A stretch of DNA of 64,000 nt from Clitopilus passeckerianus. Its lineage: Eukaryota > Basidiomycota > Agaricomycetes > Agaricales > Entolomataceae. The stretch is taken from assembly GCA_944990035.1 (NCBI GenBank), contig CALYLX010000146.1, forward strand, positions 62,001 to 126,000, written 5' to 3'. The notes beneath the pieces are model-generated. The model was not told the DNA's origin. It saw only the letters and a program-made list of their open reading frames with translations, and did no database searches. Each line of letters opens with the position of its first letter. Position 1 is the first letter of the stretch. A program made the translations under genes and the position numbers. Shown here piece after piece: positions 50,018 to 61,485 of the stretch.

Positions 50018-53000
50018 TCATCTCCTCTGAGGCCCACGATGCCTTGCAATCGAGACACCCTCCAAAGCCTCGGTCAAGATGACTTCTGCTCCATCTTGAG
50101 TTTCTTCAAAAGAACCAACATGTATTGTTGCTTGGTCAAAACCAAAGCCATTGGAGTTCGGAGACCTTAACTTCTGCTTGGCCTGCATTGAGAGCGGAAG
50201 GGCAGTAGGCGGTGGCGACAACTCTGGTGAGATTGATTCAGATGGAGAGTGAGGAGATGGCGAGCGAGAGATCGAAGTTGCGTAACCCGTTGACGATGGA
50301 CTCGGGGAACTGTTATTCGACGTTGCTGAAGAGGGTTGAGGTGAGGATCTCTCAGTGATGTGGTGCTGTGTAGATATTGAAGGGGTGACGGTGGAATTGG
50401 AAGTTGAAGGTGTAATAACAAGTGGGCTATCTGAAGGGTGGCCCTTGGAGCCTGCATGATTGGACGGCGGTCTTGAAGACGGACCTAATCTCGCAAGTGG
50501 TGACGGCGTCGAGCCCATGCTGCGATGGCCGGGTGGTTGTTGGGAAGAAGCCTGTGGGGGTGGATATGAGGTGTTGGCATGGGCGAAGTTGGTTAAGTGT
50601 GCGGGAGGCGTTGGCGCCGTAATAGTGGTTGTGGACAAAGAATGGCCGTGTAAGATAGGTCGAGGAGAGTGAGGTGTAGATGATGGTGTTGGCGTATCAG
50701 GACCCAGGGGCCGTCTGGAATAATCTTCATTACTTGCCAGATCGCCTTGAGTTTGTCCGTTATTGGCTATCAAGGTAGGCGGCATGTTCGGCAGGAAAAC
50801 ATCCGGAGGAATTACAGTGTTCGTGTTGATATTATTGTACGCTTGATGAATATGATATTGGGAGAGGAAAGAAGAATGCAATCCAGGACTAGGGTATAGA
50901 ACATCAGGGTGAGGTGAGCGAGGGACAGTTGTTTGATAATATACAGTTGACGGTTCAGCAGAGCTTTGGTCGAAAGTCTCAGAAGAAATCGGGGGATTAG
51001 CGGATGATCCAAAAGTCGGAGTAATTGAGTGATTAGAGGCCCAGGACGTCGGTCGAGGCGGCCGACCCATATTTCGACGCAGGGATTCGGCTAAGGGCGT
51101 CGGTGAAGAGATCTCGTGAGGAGTACGAAATGATACCGGAGCTGTATCAGTGATTCTATATGGTCGGCGATTTGTTGAGGATGCACCGTTAGCACCAGCA
51201 ACATGAGCCTGCGCCACACGGACAGCGGCCTCACGAATATGCCAGGATGGACGTCGTTGAACGGGGAACACGGGGGATGTGGTTGTACCCTCTGTGTAAG
51301 ATCGCACAGAAGTGACATCGTCAGACTCTGCAACATCCGAACTTCGGTCGTCGTCCGTAAACACTTCGCTGTTGCTAGAAGATGATTGATATGCAGCGTC
51401 CTTTTCTCGTTCGCGAGCAGCAGTGGATGACGTAGCAAGTTCTAAGCCTTGATCCAGCTTGTTTTCAAAGAGAGTACGATCAGCTGATGGCGCTTCGGCA
51501 GGAGGTGGACTTGTCCATTTGCTCCGCTTCGGTGCCATGTGCTCTGGAGGTGGTGGCCGGAGAATCTGGGGTTGCTCCTGCGCAGGTGGGTTAGATCGAC
51601 CACCTGGTTCGAAGAACCTGGTTGGGGGAGATAGGCGTTCCTGCATGGCTGTTGTTACTCTCGCTCGCATAGATTGGCTGCCAACAGAATAAGGCGTTTG
51701 AGGGGGGATCGAGGGTCGGCTTGAATGGGTCGGCGCTGACACGAGATCCTCCTCTTTCCGTTCTTCGCACAATTCCGCAAGAGCAACGATTGCACGTTCG
51801 GGACGCGTCGCCAATACTCGAGAGGCTCGCATGAATTCACCTCGGATCTATGCGGGTGATGAGAGAAGGACTTTGAGAAACGGAGTTACCTTACAGTGTA
51901 GAGCCCATCCTTTGTTACACAGCGAGCAACATTGTAATCGGTTTCAAACGGGTCCTGAAAAAGGTTACAGAAGGAAGGACCTTTGAAGCTTGATGCATAC
52001 CTCTACGCAGAAGCGATTACGCTCTCTGGCATCATTGTAGCGACTACCAGAAAGCTATATTGCGCCCGTGAGTCTACTGACCCCCTGTTGTGTGACGATA
52101 AAGTGACCCACATCGTTCTGCCACCCTTTTGATTCCTTTTTCAGTAGACCTCCGCGGATCGATGCAACACCAGTATTATACAAGAAATCCCTAGAGAAGT
52201 ATCGGAAAAAGTCGACAAGCCTGCATAGGGTAAGCAAACGAGCTGGGGATGCGCCAAATTAGCCCTCACAGTTCTGCAACCGTGTCTTGGTTCTCGGAGT
52301 GCCATCGTTGGCGAAGGAGTTCAATATCGTCAAAAAACCAAATGTTGTGTCCATTGATATGCGTGTCCTCCTGTCGTATGTATGGACGTTAATCATACTT
52401 CAAAAAGGTTTCAAGTGAACTGACCTGCGATATGGGCCGTAATGGTGGCATCTGCTGCAGATTGGGAAGTACCGGCGGATTTTTGACGTGAACCAAGAAG
52501 TAAATAACAAGCAAGACATAGCCGTAGGAAGAAAGGGTCCCTTTGTAGGGCGAGTTGATTTTTCTATTTTGACATGAGTAAGGGTTCAGGGCATTTGAGC
52601 TCTGCTGTCAATACCTTCGCTTACTCCAAACTTTGACTGGTGAAGAGGTTAATCGATGAGCTTATGATGTCGAGAGAATTGAGAAACGTGGCGTCACGCA
52701 CGAAATAGAACCATCGTTCGAACACGGGTAGGGTCAATCATTGCATAGCACATGAGAAGGCGCGTGTTCTCCAGCGCTAACCGATTTTCGAATCCAATGT
52801 CACAGGCAATCCCGAGGGGCAGTCCTGGGGAAGGGTCCAATGAGAGCTTGACAATGGGTATTCTTGCATGGGGGAGGGGCTTGACGTGAAATTTGGTCTC
52901 TGGATTTCCATATCAGTGCGAATTCCTATAGCTGGAGTGGCAGCACCCACCTCGTTCAAGAAGGTCTCCCAACATGGTTACCAGATCGGACGCGGCCAGC

Positions 53001-53385
53001 CGGTCGTTTGAGTCAATGAGGCAGCACAAATCCATATCTGAAATATGCAGCGTTCATCAAATTAGCCTTCAGGACGACTGAGCTGCATACCAGAGTTCCG
53101 CAGGCTGAATCCATTTGCAGTACTTCCGAATGACAGCAGACGGCTATCAGGTTCAATGGTTCGAATGAGTCGTTCCAACAGCTTTCTAACGTCTTCCTTA
53201 ATTGCCAATTCTTCTGCTGTCGGTAGCAGCTGTATCACGAATTCGAACAGGCATTGGGAGAGGTCTGTGAAGAACCGAAGTTTTGTGGCATGTCTTCGTT
53301 GCTGAGGCGGGGTCGTCGGGACGGGCTGTATGTCTCGGTAGCGATTCTGAGCAGCCTGTGGGCTCATGGATTGGACGTAAGCCAT
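50018..53385 (-). CDS. Non-canonical poly(A)/poly(U) polymerase, Cid1/Cid13 type
   Basis: RNA 3'-terminal nucleotidyltransferase. The start is MAYVQSMSPQAAQNRYRDIQ (ATG 53383-53385). Catalytic elements are LLSFGSTANGFSLRNSDMDL (GS plus DxD carboxylates), VKLSLDP and FLKVWSKRRKINSPYKGTLS, then SYGYVLLVIYFLVHVKNPP. The PAP-associated domain includes VELLVDFFRYFSRDF and FCVEDPFETDYNVARCV. After GEFMRASRVLATRPERAIVAL the protein runs into roughly 580 Ser/Pro/Thr-rich, disordered residues ending RHRGPQRR. That long tail is encoded by one intronless exon (51832 down to 50018), while the catalytic half has about eight short introns. The base added (A or U) cannot be predicted safely. PAN3, on the opposite strand upstream, removes poly(A). 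Confidence 0.88.
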
Positions 53386-54448
53386 TCAGAGAAGATCCTC
53401 TCGAGTAAACACCGGCCTCGAGGGAAATGGGCGACGTTGTGAGCCTGAGTGAACCAGGATGATTGAACTGATCACGGTGGTGGTTCCGTTCCTCCGCCCC
53501 GTTATATCACTTTCCCAATCAAGAAGACGCACACTCAATCTTTTGCATTCTTTCACGGTCAAACTCAATTGTTCCGTTATTTACTCACGTCAAGCTACGG
53601 AGGACTATTATCGGAAAGCTACCAAGGCGTGAGGTCATAAATTGGGAAGGCAAAAATATAACAAATGCCTCATCCGGCGCACAACAGATTCCTGATGGCT
53701 AGGAAAGGGCAAAAGGTCCGAATCACTTCATCACCCAAAGTATGGTCGCCAAAGGCACAGACATATGGAATGTTTGCAGAATGGGGCACATAGCAGGAGT
53801 CAAACTGCAGGCGTGTAACACTCTGGGTCAGTTTGACATTGTGTGCTGTTAGATAGATGTAAGATATCTCCGGAAACAGCTGACTTGGATGTTAGGCATA
53901 ACAGGAGGCGAAGATCACACTTGCCGGGAATATGAGAGCACGTTGACGAATGAATGGCTGGAATTCATCATCATGTGGAATTCGAAAACATCCGAGTCAG
54001 TAAAGTGATATGTTCGGCCGTAATCATACCTGCTCTGATGCATGGATCCTGACTGGGCGGGTAGCCCTAGATAGTGGGGGTACCCACTCAAGCAAATGGC
54101 TGTGACGGTGACAGAGTGGATTCAGTGGGCTGCTTTCGATCTTGCAGGACCGAAAGATCAATATTCACGTTTTTAGACCACTCAATATTCCAGGTCGAAG
54201 CCAGCCCAATGAGTTCGACATATGGCTGTCGCCGAGTACTCGAGCATGTTCACAGTCCAGACTGGCAAGGCACTGGAACTTGAAGGAGCATTGAACAAAA
54301 TCCGAAGAAACGTGTGCCGATCAGAGAGATAGCCGGCAGAAGTTGTGTGTCCATGTTTGCGCGACTTGGTCAACGTTGTCTGTGACATCTAATTCAAGGC
54401 AGTGGGCAGTGGTCAAGCTGAGCTTTCACAGTCAGTATCGCCCATGAA
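53386..54448. other. Divergent intergenic region between polymerase and PAN3
   Basis: About 1.06 kb separates two divergent starts. The longest frames (54074-54283 plus, 54182-54388 minus) are antisense to each other and short. I see no gene; promoters of both neighbours are expected. Confidence 0.5.
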
Positions 54449-57196
54449 ATGGCATTCTTCGCAAGGCCTCAAACTACACCGGTGAAGATCGCCAGTCCCA
54501 GTATCCAGGATGAACCACAGACTGAATTTCGAATTACCTCACGCAAGGGTTAGTCGGTTGAGAAGTCATTTTACGAAGTGGCCTTGACCTGCCGTTTCCA
54601 CAGATACCACTGTTCGACAATGCAGAAATGTTATGATCTATGGGTAAACTATACAAAGCAAGGGCCTTCCTGCGCTAAGACCAGTCCGCAGATACTGCAA
54701 GTATGAGAACAAAGGTTGCTTATTCTCGCATCCTTCCTCGGTCCGTGTCCTGTGGCTCTTATCAGCTTTCGTGAGTTGACAACTTCACATAAAGCAGGCC
54801 GAACAATCGTCTCCAACCATCCCGTACGTCTGATTTCGAGCGAAGCCCAACACGATACGACGATATAAACTCGTAGATCTGCTACGGCTTCGCCTTCTCC
54901 GGAAACACGAACTTCAGCCATCTCTGCTGAAGCAGTGAACGCCCCAGTATTCGTTCCAAAGGCTGCCCTCTCTGCCACAGCCTCAGCCTCTTCACCCCAG
55001 CTGACGGAAGCCTCTACCACCACGTACGCCCTATCTGAGTCACCCTTAGAAATATTTACTCGACCTTATGCCAGGCCTACTCCTCCTCCTGATACCGAGC
55101 CGGAAGAGATGCAACCAACCAACGGTCACGGTTATGTGCATCCTGAACACTATCAATACCCTCACAACACTGGCAGCCAAGCTGATTTGGTGCACCGCAT
55201 GGAACAAGTACGTCCCAGCCTATCTGTCCTTTAACTGGGCTTATCCCGTTGATTTTGATCCAGTTAAACGCAAATTACTATGATGATTCGCAATACCAGT
55301 ATCATCCCCATGCAGACGAATTTTACCCCACACAACCTGTTTACGATCGCCAGCCAGTGAGTATGATTCCGTCCTCCCCTTCCGTTGCACCTGACCTAAT
55401 TTGGCAGCTGGATTATCACCTGTACTCCCCTGCACCAGCAAGCAACTTCGTTATTTCCAATCTGAACAGTCATTTTGTCCCTCCGTCCACGGAACTCCGG
55501 CAGAGTTTACAGAAACACAGCGAGACGATCCATGGGGTGGCACCCATTGGTAATTTGTATTCCTTGCAATCGAGTTTTGTCTCCGGCTAAAATCACTTCT
55601 AGGTATGAACCTTCCTACTGAGTTGCAAGGTTACCACACTCTTGTCCCTCTCGACAACTATGGCCCCAACCTCGAGCGAAGGAAACTAGGAAACTGGTAT
55701 ACTTCCGTATATCGGGCCATTCGATCTTCAGACAACATGCCATATACCCTCCGGAGGGTAGAAAGTATGTTGTATGCTATCAAACCCCATTCCATCAATT
55801 GAAATAATTTCCATCTAGATTATCGCCTCATTCACCAAAATGCGTTCATGGCTATCGATATCTGGTCAAGAATCCAGCACCCAAGCATTGTTCCGGTCAT
55901 TGAGGCGTTCACAACTCGAGCTTTCCAAGATAGTTGTGAGTGAATGTCTATCCCGCCCAATAAGACATATCCGAATATATGGTGCACAGCCGTGGTCTTC
56001 GTACATTCATATTATCCCGATGCTCAAACTTTGTTCGACGCCCACTTGAAGCCGAAGCCGGTCGCCCCCCCTACCTACACCAGTCGCTTTTCTCGTCACC
56101 ACCAGCAAGTGAACACGCCAGCTTTGGTTCCAGAACGGACCATATCCTCGTATGTCGTCCAGATCGCAACCGCTATCAAGAAGGTCCACAGTGCTGGGCT
56201 GGCAGTTCGCATGATTGATCCAACGAAGATATTGCTTACGGGTCAAAACCGGTAGGATTCTCATTTACCGCACAGGCGTGAGGTTGACTTGTGACTTTCA
56301 ACTAGAATTCGCATTAATTCCTGCGGTATCATCGAAGTTCTTCTCCATGACGCACCTCAAGATATGGCCATCCTGCAGCAGGAAGATTTGACTGCCTTTG
56401 GACGTTTACTCTTGATCTTGTGCTGCAATAACATGATGGCGTTTGCAAACCAGAACTATCTCAAGAGCTTGGAGTTTGTCCACCGGAACTATGGTCTTGA
56501 GATGAAAAGCTTAATTGTATTCTTGACAACCAAAGCTGGTCCTCTCAGGGTAAGGCAATTTGGCTTTTTGGATCACTTCTAAATGCTGACGATACCCGTG
56601 TTAGAACATTGACCAAGTTTTGGAAATGATTCGGAATAAGCTGGTGATTGAGACCGAAGATGCTCTCCTGTAAGTCCGCCTCGTTCACCTCGCTCAATCA
56701 TTCTGATTGCCTGGTATAGTGGCATGGATCGGCTTGAATCTGAACTGCTTGGTGAACTCGAGAACGCCCGACTCGTGCGACTCATGTGCAAGCTCAACTT
56801 CATCAATGAACGTCCAGAGTCAGCAGTGCCCATTCCCCTTCGCTATACTATAACTCACCTCTTCCCTGCAGGTTTTCTCAAGAACCCAGGTGGTCTGAAA
56901 CCGGAGACCGATACATCATCAAACTCTTCCGCGATTATGTTTTCCATCAGGTTGATCCTAGTGGCAATGCGGTTCTGAATATGGGCTTTGTTCTTACCTG
57001 TCTCAACAAACTGGATGCCGGGACCGACGAAAGGATCATGTTGGTTTCCCGAGACCAGCAGAGTTGTCTAGTGGTGAGCTACAAGGAAATCAAGGCTTGT
57101 ATTTCTGCTGCGTTTGAGTGCGTATTTCAGCCTGGAGCTTGGTGATATTGCTAATATGGGACATGCAGGGATCTTTTCCGTGCCCCGACTGGTTGA
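54449..57196 (+). CDS. PAN3: PAN2-PAN3 deadenylase regulatory subunit
   Basis: Recruits the PAN2 exonuclease to poly(A)-binding protein for the first phase of mRNA deadenylation. The start is [20 protein letters not shown] (ATG 54449). An intron then leads to the CCCH zinc finger: [25 protein letters not shown]2-like motif follows ([14 protein letters not shown], near 54935). The pseudokinase domain includes [47 protein letters not shown] and [19 protein letters not shown]. The C-terminal knob has [20 protein letters not shown] and [20 protein letters not shown]. Stop TGA is at 57194-57196. About 640 residues; all domains expected of the family are present and no frame slips were found. Confidence 0.95.
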
Positions 57197-57485
57197 TTTG
57201 TTCTTATGGGTGTTGGAGGTGGTTCGTTTATAAATCTCTCAGAATCCGACAAAAAAAGATGTAGAAAATACCTAAAAATACAGTTTCATTATCATATCTC
57301 CAGCTACAGTTTGTTTGGCCGAGTCCTCAGGTCTGTCCATCCTCTCTTATTATTGCTGAAGTGGAAGGATGGTCCAATCAGCGAATCAGCGGGCAGCATC
57401 TGATCTAATCGGAATGGCTGAATTTTGTAATCCCTTCGTCCCAAAAACAGTTCAGAAAGACCAACGAGCATTCACGTCGACTATC

Positions 57486-58166
57486 ATGGACCAGTCAATG
57501 GATGACGACTTCTTTGGCTCGAATACGGACAGCACGGCATTCATCAACACCCGAGACGCAGAATGGAGCAAGATGTCCGATGAATTCACGAATGTACTGG
57601 CCCATTCTCCTCCGCAGAGATACACATTGGATTGAGCTCCATTCTAGACAGGTTATCGGGAGGGAATCACAGCCGGTAAAGAAGCAGCCGTCCAGTCGGG
57701 ATTTGATACAGGGTTTGCGGAGGTCGGTGTGCCTCTTGGGCGATATATCGGCATTCTTAGGGGACATGCGTCTACGATCCTTTCGTTCCTCCTTTCAGTA
57801 TCGGCGGGAGGGAGTCCTCCTGAAGCCGCTGTCCAACAGGCCCGGGATATTGCGCGCCTGCTGAATGAAATCAGGTACTCTGACATCGAACCAAGAGATG
57901 AAGAAGCGGAACGCCATGCACTAGAGCACTTGCAAGACGGGGCGGACGAGGCGATGGAGGATGCAGTCCCAGAAGAGATACAGGAGAAAAGGAAAATGGA
58001 AAAGTTGGAGGATATGCTTGCTGGAATTTCAACTGAAGGCAGTACAAATTCGGCCAGTCGCCTTAGACCGACAATGGAGGATGTCGAGCAACTAAAGACT
58101 AGGCTTTGGACATTATTTGGACAGCTTGGACTCCCCGTGCCAGATATTGAACCCTGGAGATTATGA
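57486..58166 (+). CDS. YAE1: Yae1-like Fe-S adaptor protein (deca-GX3 motif)
   Basis: Yae1 with Lto1 links the cytosolic iron-sulphur targeting complex to the ribosome-recycling ATPase Rli1/ABCE1. The start is MDQSMDDDFFG (57486). AEWSKMSDEFTN is joined across a short intron (about 57592-57648) to TGYREGITAGKEAAVQSGFD and TGFAEVGVPLGRYIGILRG. The glycines at four-residue spacing are the family hallmark. The acidic, helical C-terminal half ends PVPDIEPWRL. About 205 residues. It lies tandem to PAN3, 290 bases downstream. The upstream ATG at 57369 is in frame but less typical. Confidence 0.88.
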
Positions 58167-58393
58167 AAGGCTTCTCAGCAGGGCCCATTCCCGATGTACG
58201 GAGGTCAGCGTACCACACTAGCGATCAAATGGACGAAGGTTAGCACCGATTGTATTCTCCGTCTGACCGCTCTGACATTTTCTGAGTAGATGTCCGCGAT
58301 TGCAGTGTTCAGTGATGTCTAGATATGGCATTGCGTTGGGTATATGATACAACAAGAACGTAGAGAATATTAGAAAATGTGTATGATACGTGA

Positions 58394-59597
58394 TTATTTG
58401 CCAGGAGCTACATAATCCTTCGACAAGTCGATCTCTCCTTTCATATGTGTGTTTGTGATGCGAACTTGTCTCTGCCTCGGTGCTCCACCCCGCTTTCCTT
58501 TCTTTTTGGTCGTACCAGGTGCCTTGGGAGCGGGCGCCTCGGCACTGGTGACCTGTAAACCCTCTGTGTACGTTGTAGGAAATAATGTTGAGCAGGAAAT
58601 ATAATAACGACAGAGAGCTACCTGATGAAAGCTGTTTAAGGAGGTCAACGTCGTTTGGCACCTTCAGCGAGTGCCATAGGTCACTGAATTCTGTTTAGTT
58701 ACGAAAGGTCAGCGAGGTATCCCAGATAGAGCGGTATGCTTCTAAAGCAGGAGAAGATTTATTGGTGGGAGGGTCTGCGTACCTTTCTCGACTGGTGCCC
58801 CTCCAGCCTCTTCAGTGGGTTTAATCTCGTTCCAAAAGACCATTCGCAGCTGTCCGTCCTTCTGCGTCCTTGTTACAAGTACTTCACCTTCCTTTTCTAG
58901 CTCTTCTATTGCTTGAGGAGCTTCTTTCCATGAATCCTTCAATGCACGAACGGGTATTCCGCCACCTTTGCGAGTTTGCCGTTGGATTTCGGTTAATAGA
59001 GCAGCTTTATTCCGAAAATTGAATTCGTGCTGAAAACGCCTGTGAGCATGGACATAGAGGGCCATTAAGCAGAGAATAAGCCGCACCTTGTAGGAATACA
59101 GGTCTGTTTTGGGGTCCCAGACTATTTTGTCGTGATTCTTGAATTTCTCAAGCAGAACAGCGTCTGTGTCTAATGGGGTATTCGTAACGATTGCGATGTC
59201 CTGCAGTCGCATAGGGTTGGGCGTCGACTGGAATCAACGGAATCTAAGTTTGAGAGTTCTTTCTGTCGCAGTTTTGCAGCAAGACTAACCTTCAAATGGT
59301 TGACTGCATACACTAACTGTGTATTAACATTCTGACCAGTCCCAGTATCCGCAGGTTGGGAGTAGACAACATCTATAACGTCGCTTGTTTAGCATTCCTA
59401 GTTCAAAGAGCCATGGCAGAGCAATCACTTGGTCGAGCCTTTTTCTTCTTGGGCGGGGAAGTGGATTCTGGTACAGGCGACTCTGCTTTCACTGCCTCCT
59501 GAGGCTTTGCTGGGGCTGGCTGGGAATGCCATGAAGTGTAATCCTGTCGTTTCAGTGTTGTTTTGAACGATGCAGCGTCTTTAGCCAATGCGGACAT
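58394..59597 (-). CDS. TFA2: Transcription initiation factor IIE subunit beta
   Basis: General RNA polymerase II factor; with TFIIE-alpha it bridges Pol II and TFIIH. The start is MSALAKDAASFKTTLKRQDY (ATG 59595-59597). A basic nuclear stretch follows, PPKKKKARPS. The first winged helix has QLVYAVNHLKSTPNPMRLQD and ITNTPLDTDAVL-like text; the second has HEFNFRNKAALLTEIQRQ and GGGIPVRALKDSWKEA. A short exon adds EFSDLWHSLKVPNDVDLLKQ (58640-58690), and the final exon gives the basic end KKKGKRGGAPRQRQVRI, TNTHMKGEIDLSKDY, VAPGK. This joins what otherwise look like two separate small genes. About 285 residues. Confidence 0.9.
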
Positions 59598-59668
59598 GGT
59601 GGCGGAAGTGAAGAGAAAGCTAATTGTCACTGAGGTCACGGCTGTGCGGACTCTTGTCCTGGAATCTC

Positions 59669-61294
59669 ATGAACGATGGTGGCCAGGTTCGTTTATCACC
59701 GCCTGTGAGGCTTACGGTTGACTCATTCCATTCTCCTTGTTTTCAGGATGTTCCAGCTCAGAAACGACGGAAGATCGTGCTCGAAGGACCAGCTGGATTT
59801 GAGAAGTCTAAACCACCCTCACGTTCAAAACCCGTCAATTTCCAACGGTCTGAACTTGTAATAGAACTCCAGCAAACCCACGCTCAACGATCAACTGGAG
59901 CACAAGCACACTCTTCAAAGCCTCCATCCCGCAAGGAGAGAACTACACCTCATTTTGATGCACTCCCCCAATTTGAGGTTGAGAGGGCTGCTCCTAAACC
60001 AGACAAACCTCTCAGCAAAACATCTGCTCGAAGAGTCTCTGCTTCTGCCTTCTTGATACATGGACCTCAAGACGCCGGGAAGCTTACTGAGACGAAGAAA
60101 CCTCACGAGACATCTCTTGGACCCCGTCTACCCCCACAGTTCACACTTCCTAATACCAAAAGCACCGCTCCTAATTTCATCGTCAAGGACAATATATCAT
60201 CATCACGTTTGCAACAACGCCCTCCCCCACCACCTCCAGTTCCTTCAGACATCGGATCTAGTTCATCTATTCCACTCTATCAACTGCGACCACCCCCGTC
60301 CTTGCCATTCCCCAGATCTGCGAAGGATGAAGAGTCCCATAACCTTCGAACAATATCAATGACTGGCATTGCTAAAGCCACCGACCTGAACACTGTGAAC
60401 GGGAATGCGGAACTCGCTCACATATTCCTGCAGGATCAACATCCAGACATTGGTTCTGCCAAATCGGAATGGAACATTGGTCTAAGTCCATCAAAGAAGG
60501 CCTCCGGAGGAATAGCAAAGGGAAGTGGGAGGTTCTTGAGGTACCCATATGTTCCTTTACCATGAAGCAGGAACTAATGTGCCCTGTTCAGAGGAGGATT
60601 AGCTGTTCGAGCCTTCGACGCCCATCAACGTGCACAGACAGATCTAGTTCTCTGGCAGAAGGAGGTCGAGGCCCGACTAATGTCACAGTCAACGAAACGT
60701 ATCGGCTCTCATCTCCGCTTGCGCATCGTTGAGATTTTGGAACGTCCTGCTGGACCCAAACCTGCCTCACCACGAAAACGCCTGAAATACGACGCCAACC
60801 CCAAGCAAGGAAGCGACAGCTCAACACAGACTGCTCCAGGGCTTGCCATCTGCCGAATCACATCCTCTGTGCCCCCACCTTCTTTGACCTTGGATGCTGC
60901 TGTATCGTCGTCTACGCGACATTCGCCTCCTGCCCTTCTACAGGCCTATGAAAAACGGTTCGAGCAAAACATTCTAGTTGTGTTATCTTTCCCGCGCATA
61001 GCGCCATCTGCATTGGAACAACGGGATAAAATATACGCGCGCAATCCGGAAAGCTTCACTGAAGGCATGGAGGTGCATGTCTGGGAGCCGTGGAGAGAAG
61101 TTGTACTTGAACATGGCACGGATCCAAACCGTATGGATGTGGATGAACCAACTGAAGACACAAAAGCATATATACCACGGCCATTCCCGCTGCCACTCAG
61201 CCTTCCAAGAAATTCTCAGGGAAGCCAGCCAGGAGCCGAGAAACCACTTGCTAACGTCGCGCTGCTTTGCGACCGGTTTGTAATTATGACTTGA
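59669..61294 (+). CDS. Hypothetical protein, Pro/Ser-rich with conserved-looking C-terminal domain
   Basis: The start is taken at MNDGGQ (59669), because it leaves 71 bases to the divergent TFIIE-beta start; an upstream in-frame ATG at 59624 would leave only 26. Exon 1 is joined to DVPAQKRRKIVLEGPAGFEK after an intron ending at about 59747. The N-terminal 280 residues are basic, Pro-rich (PPPPPPVP) and low-complexity. A second intron (60543-60592) leads to RGGLAVRAFDAHQRAQTDLV, LWQKEVEARLM and a C-terminal domain with EQNILVVLSFPRIAPSALEQ, GMEVHVWEPWREVVL and PLANVALLCDRFVIMT. The hydrophobic periodicity of that last part suggests a folded beta-rich domain. I do not recognise the family. Confidence 0.75.
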
Positions 61295-61485
61295 CCAGTT
61301 GACCATGAAGACGTCCTCTTGTACCACTTTGTATCACTAATACTTTGCTTTCGCTCAATACCCACCTGCAAATGTAATAGAATATCCCAGCTTGTTAAAC
61401 CACTACTTAGTATAATCCAGTCATGTATGAATAGAGCACCTTATACAAATTATTTGCTAAATGTTTATTGTATCTGAGGATCATT

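Noticed and set aside
49493..50058. Minus-strand frames of 110-127 codons
   Set aside because: Overlapping alternatives without family features between two convergent genes.
58394..58690. A separate small basic-protein gene
   Set aside because: Its two exons supply the expected C-terminus of TFIIE-beta, on the same strand directly downstream.
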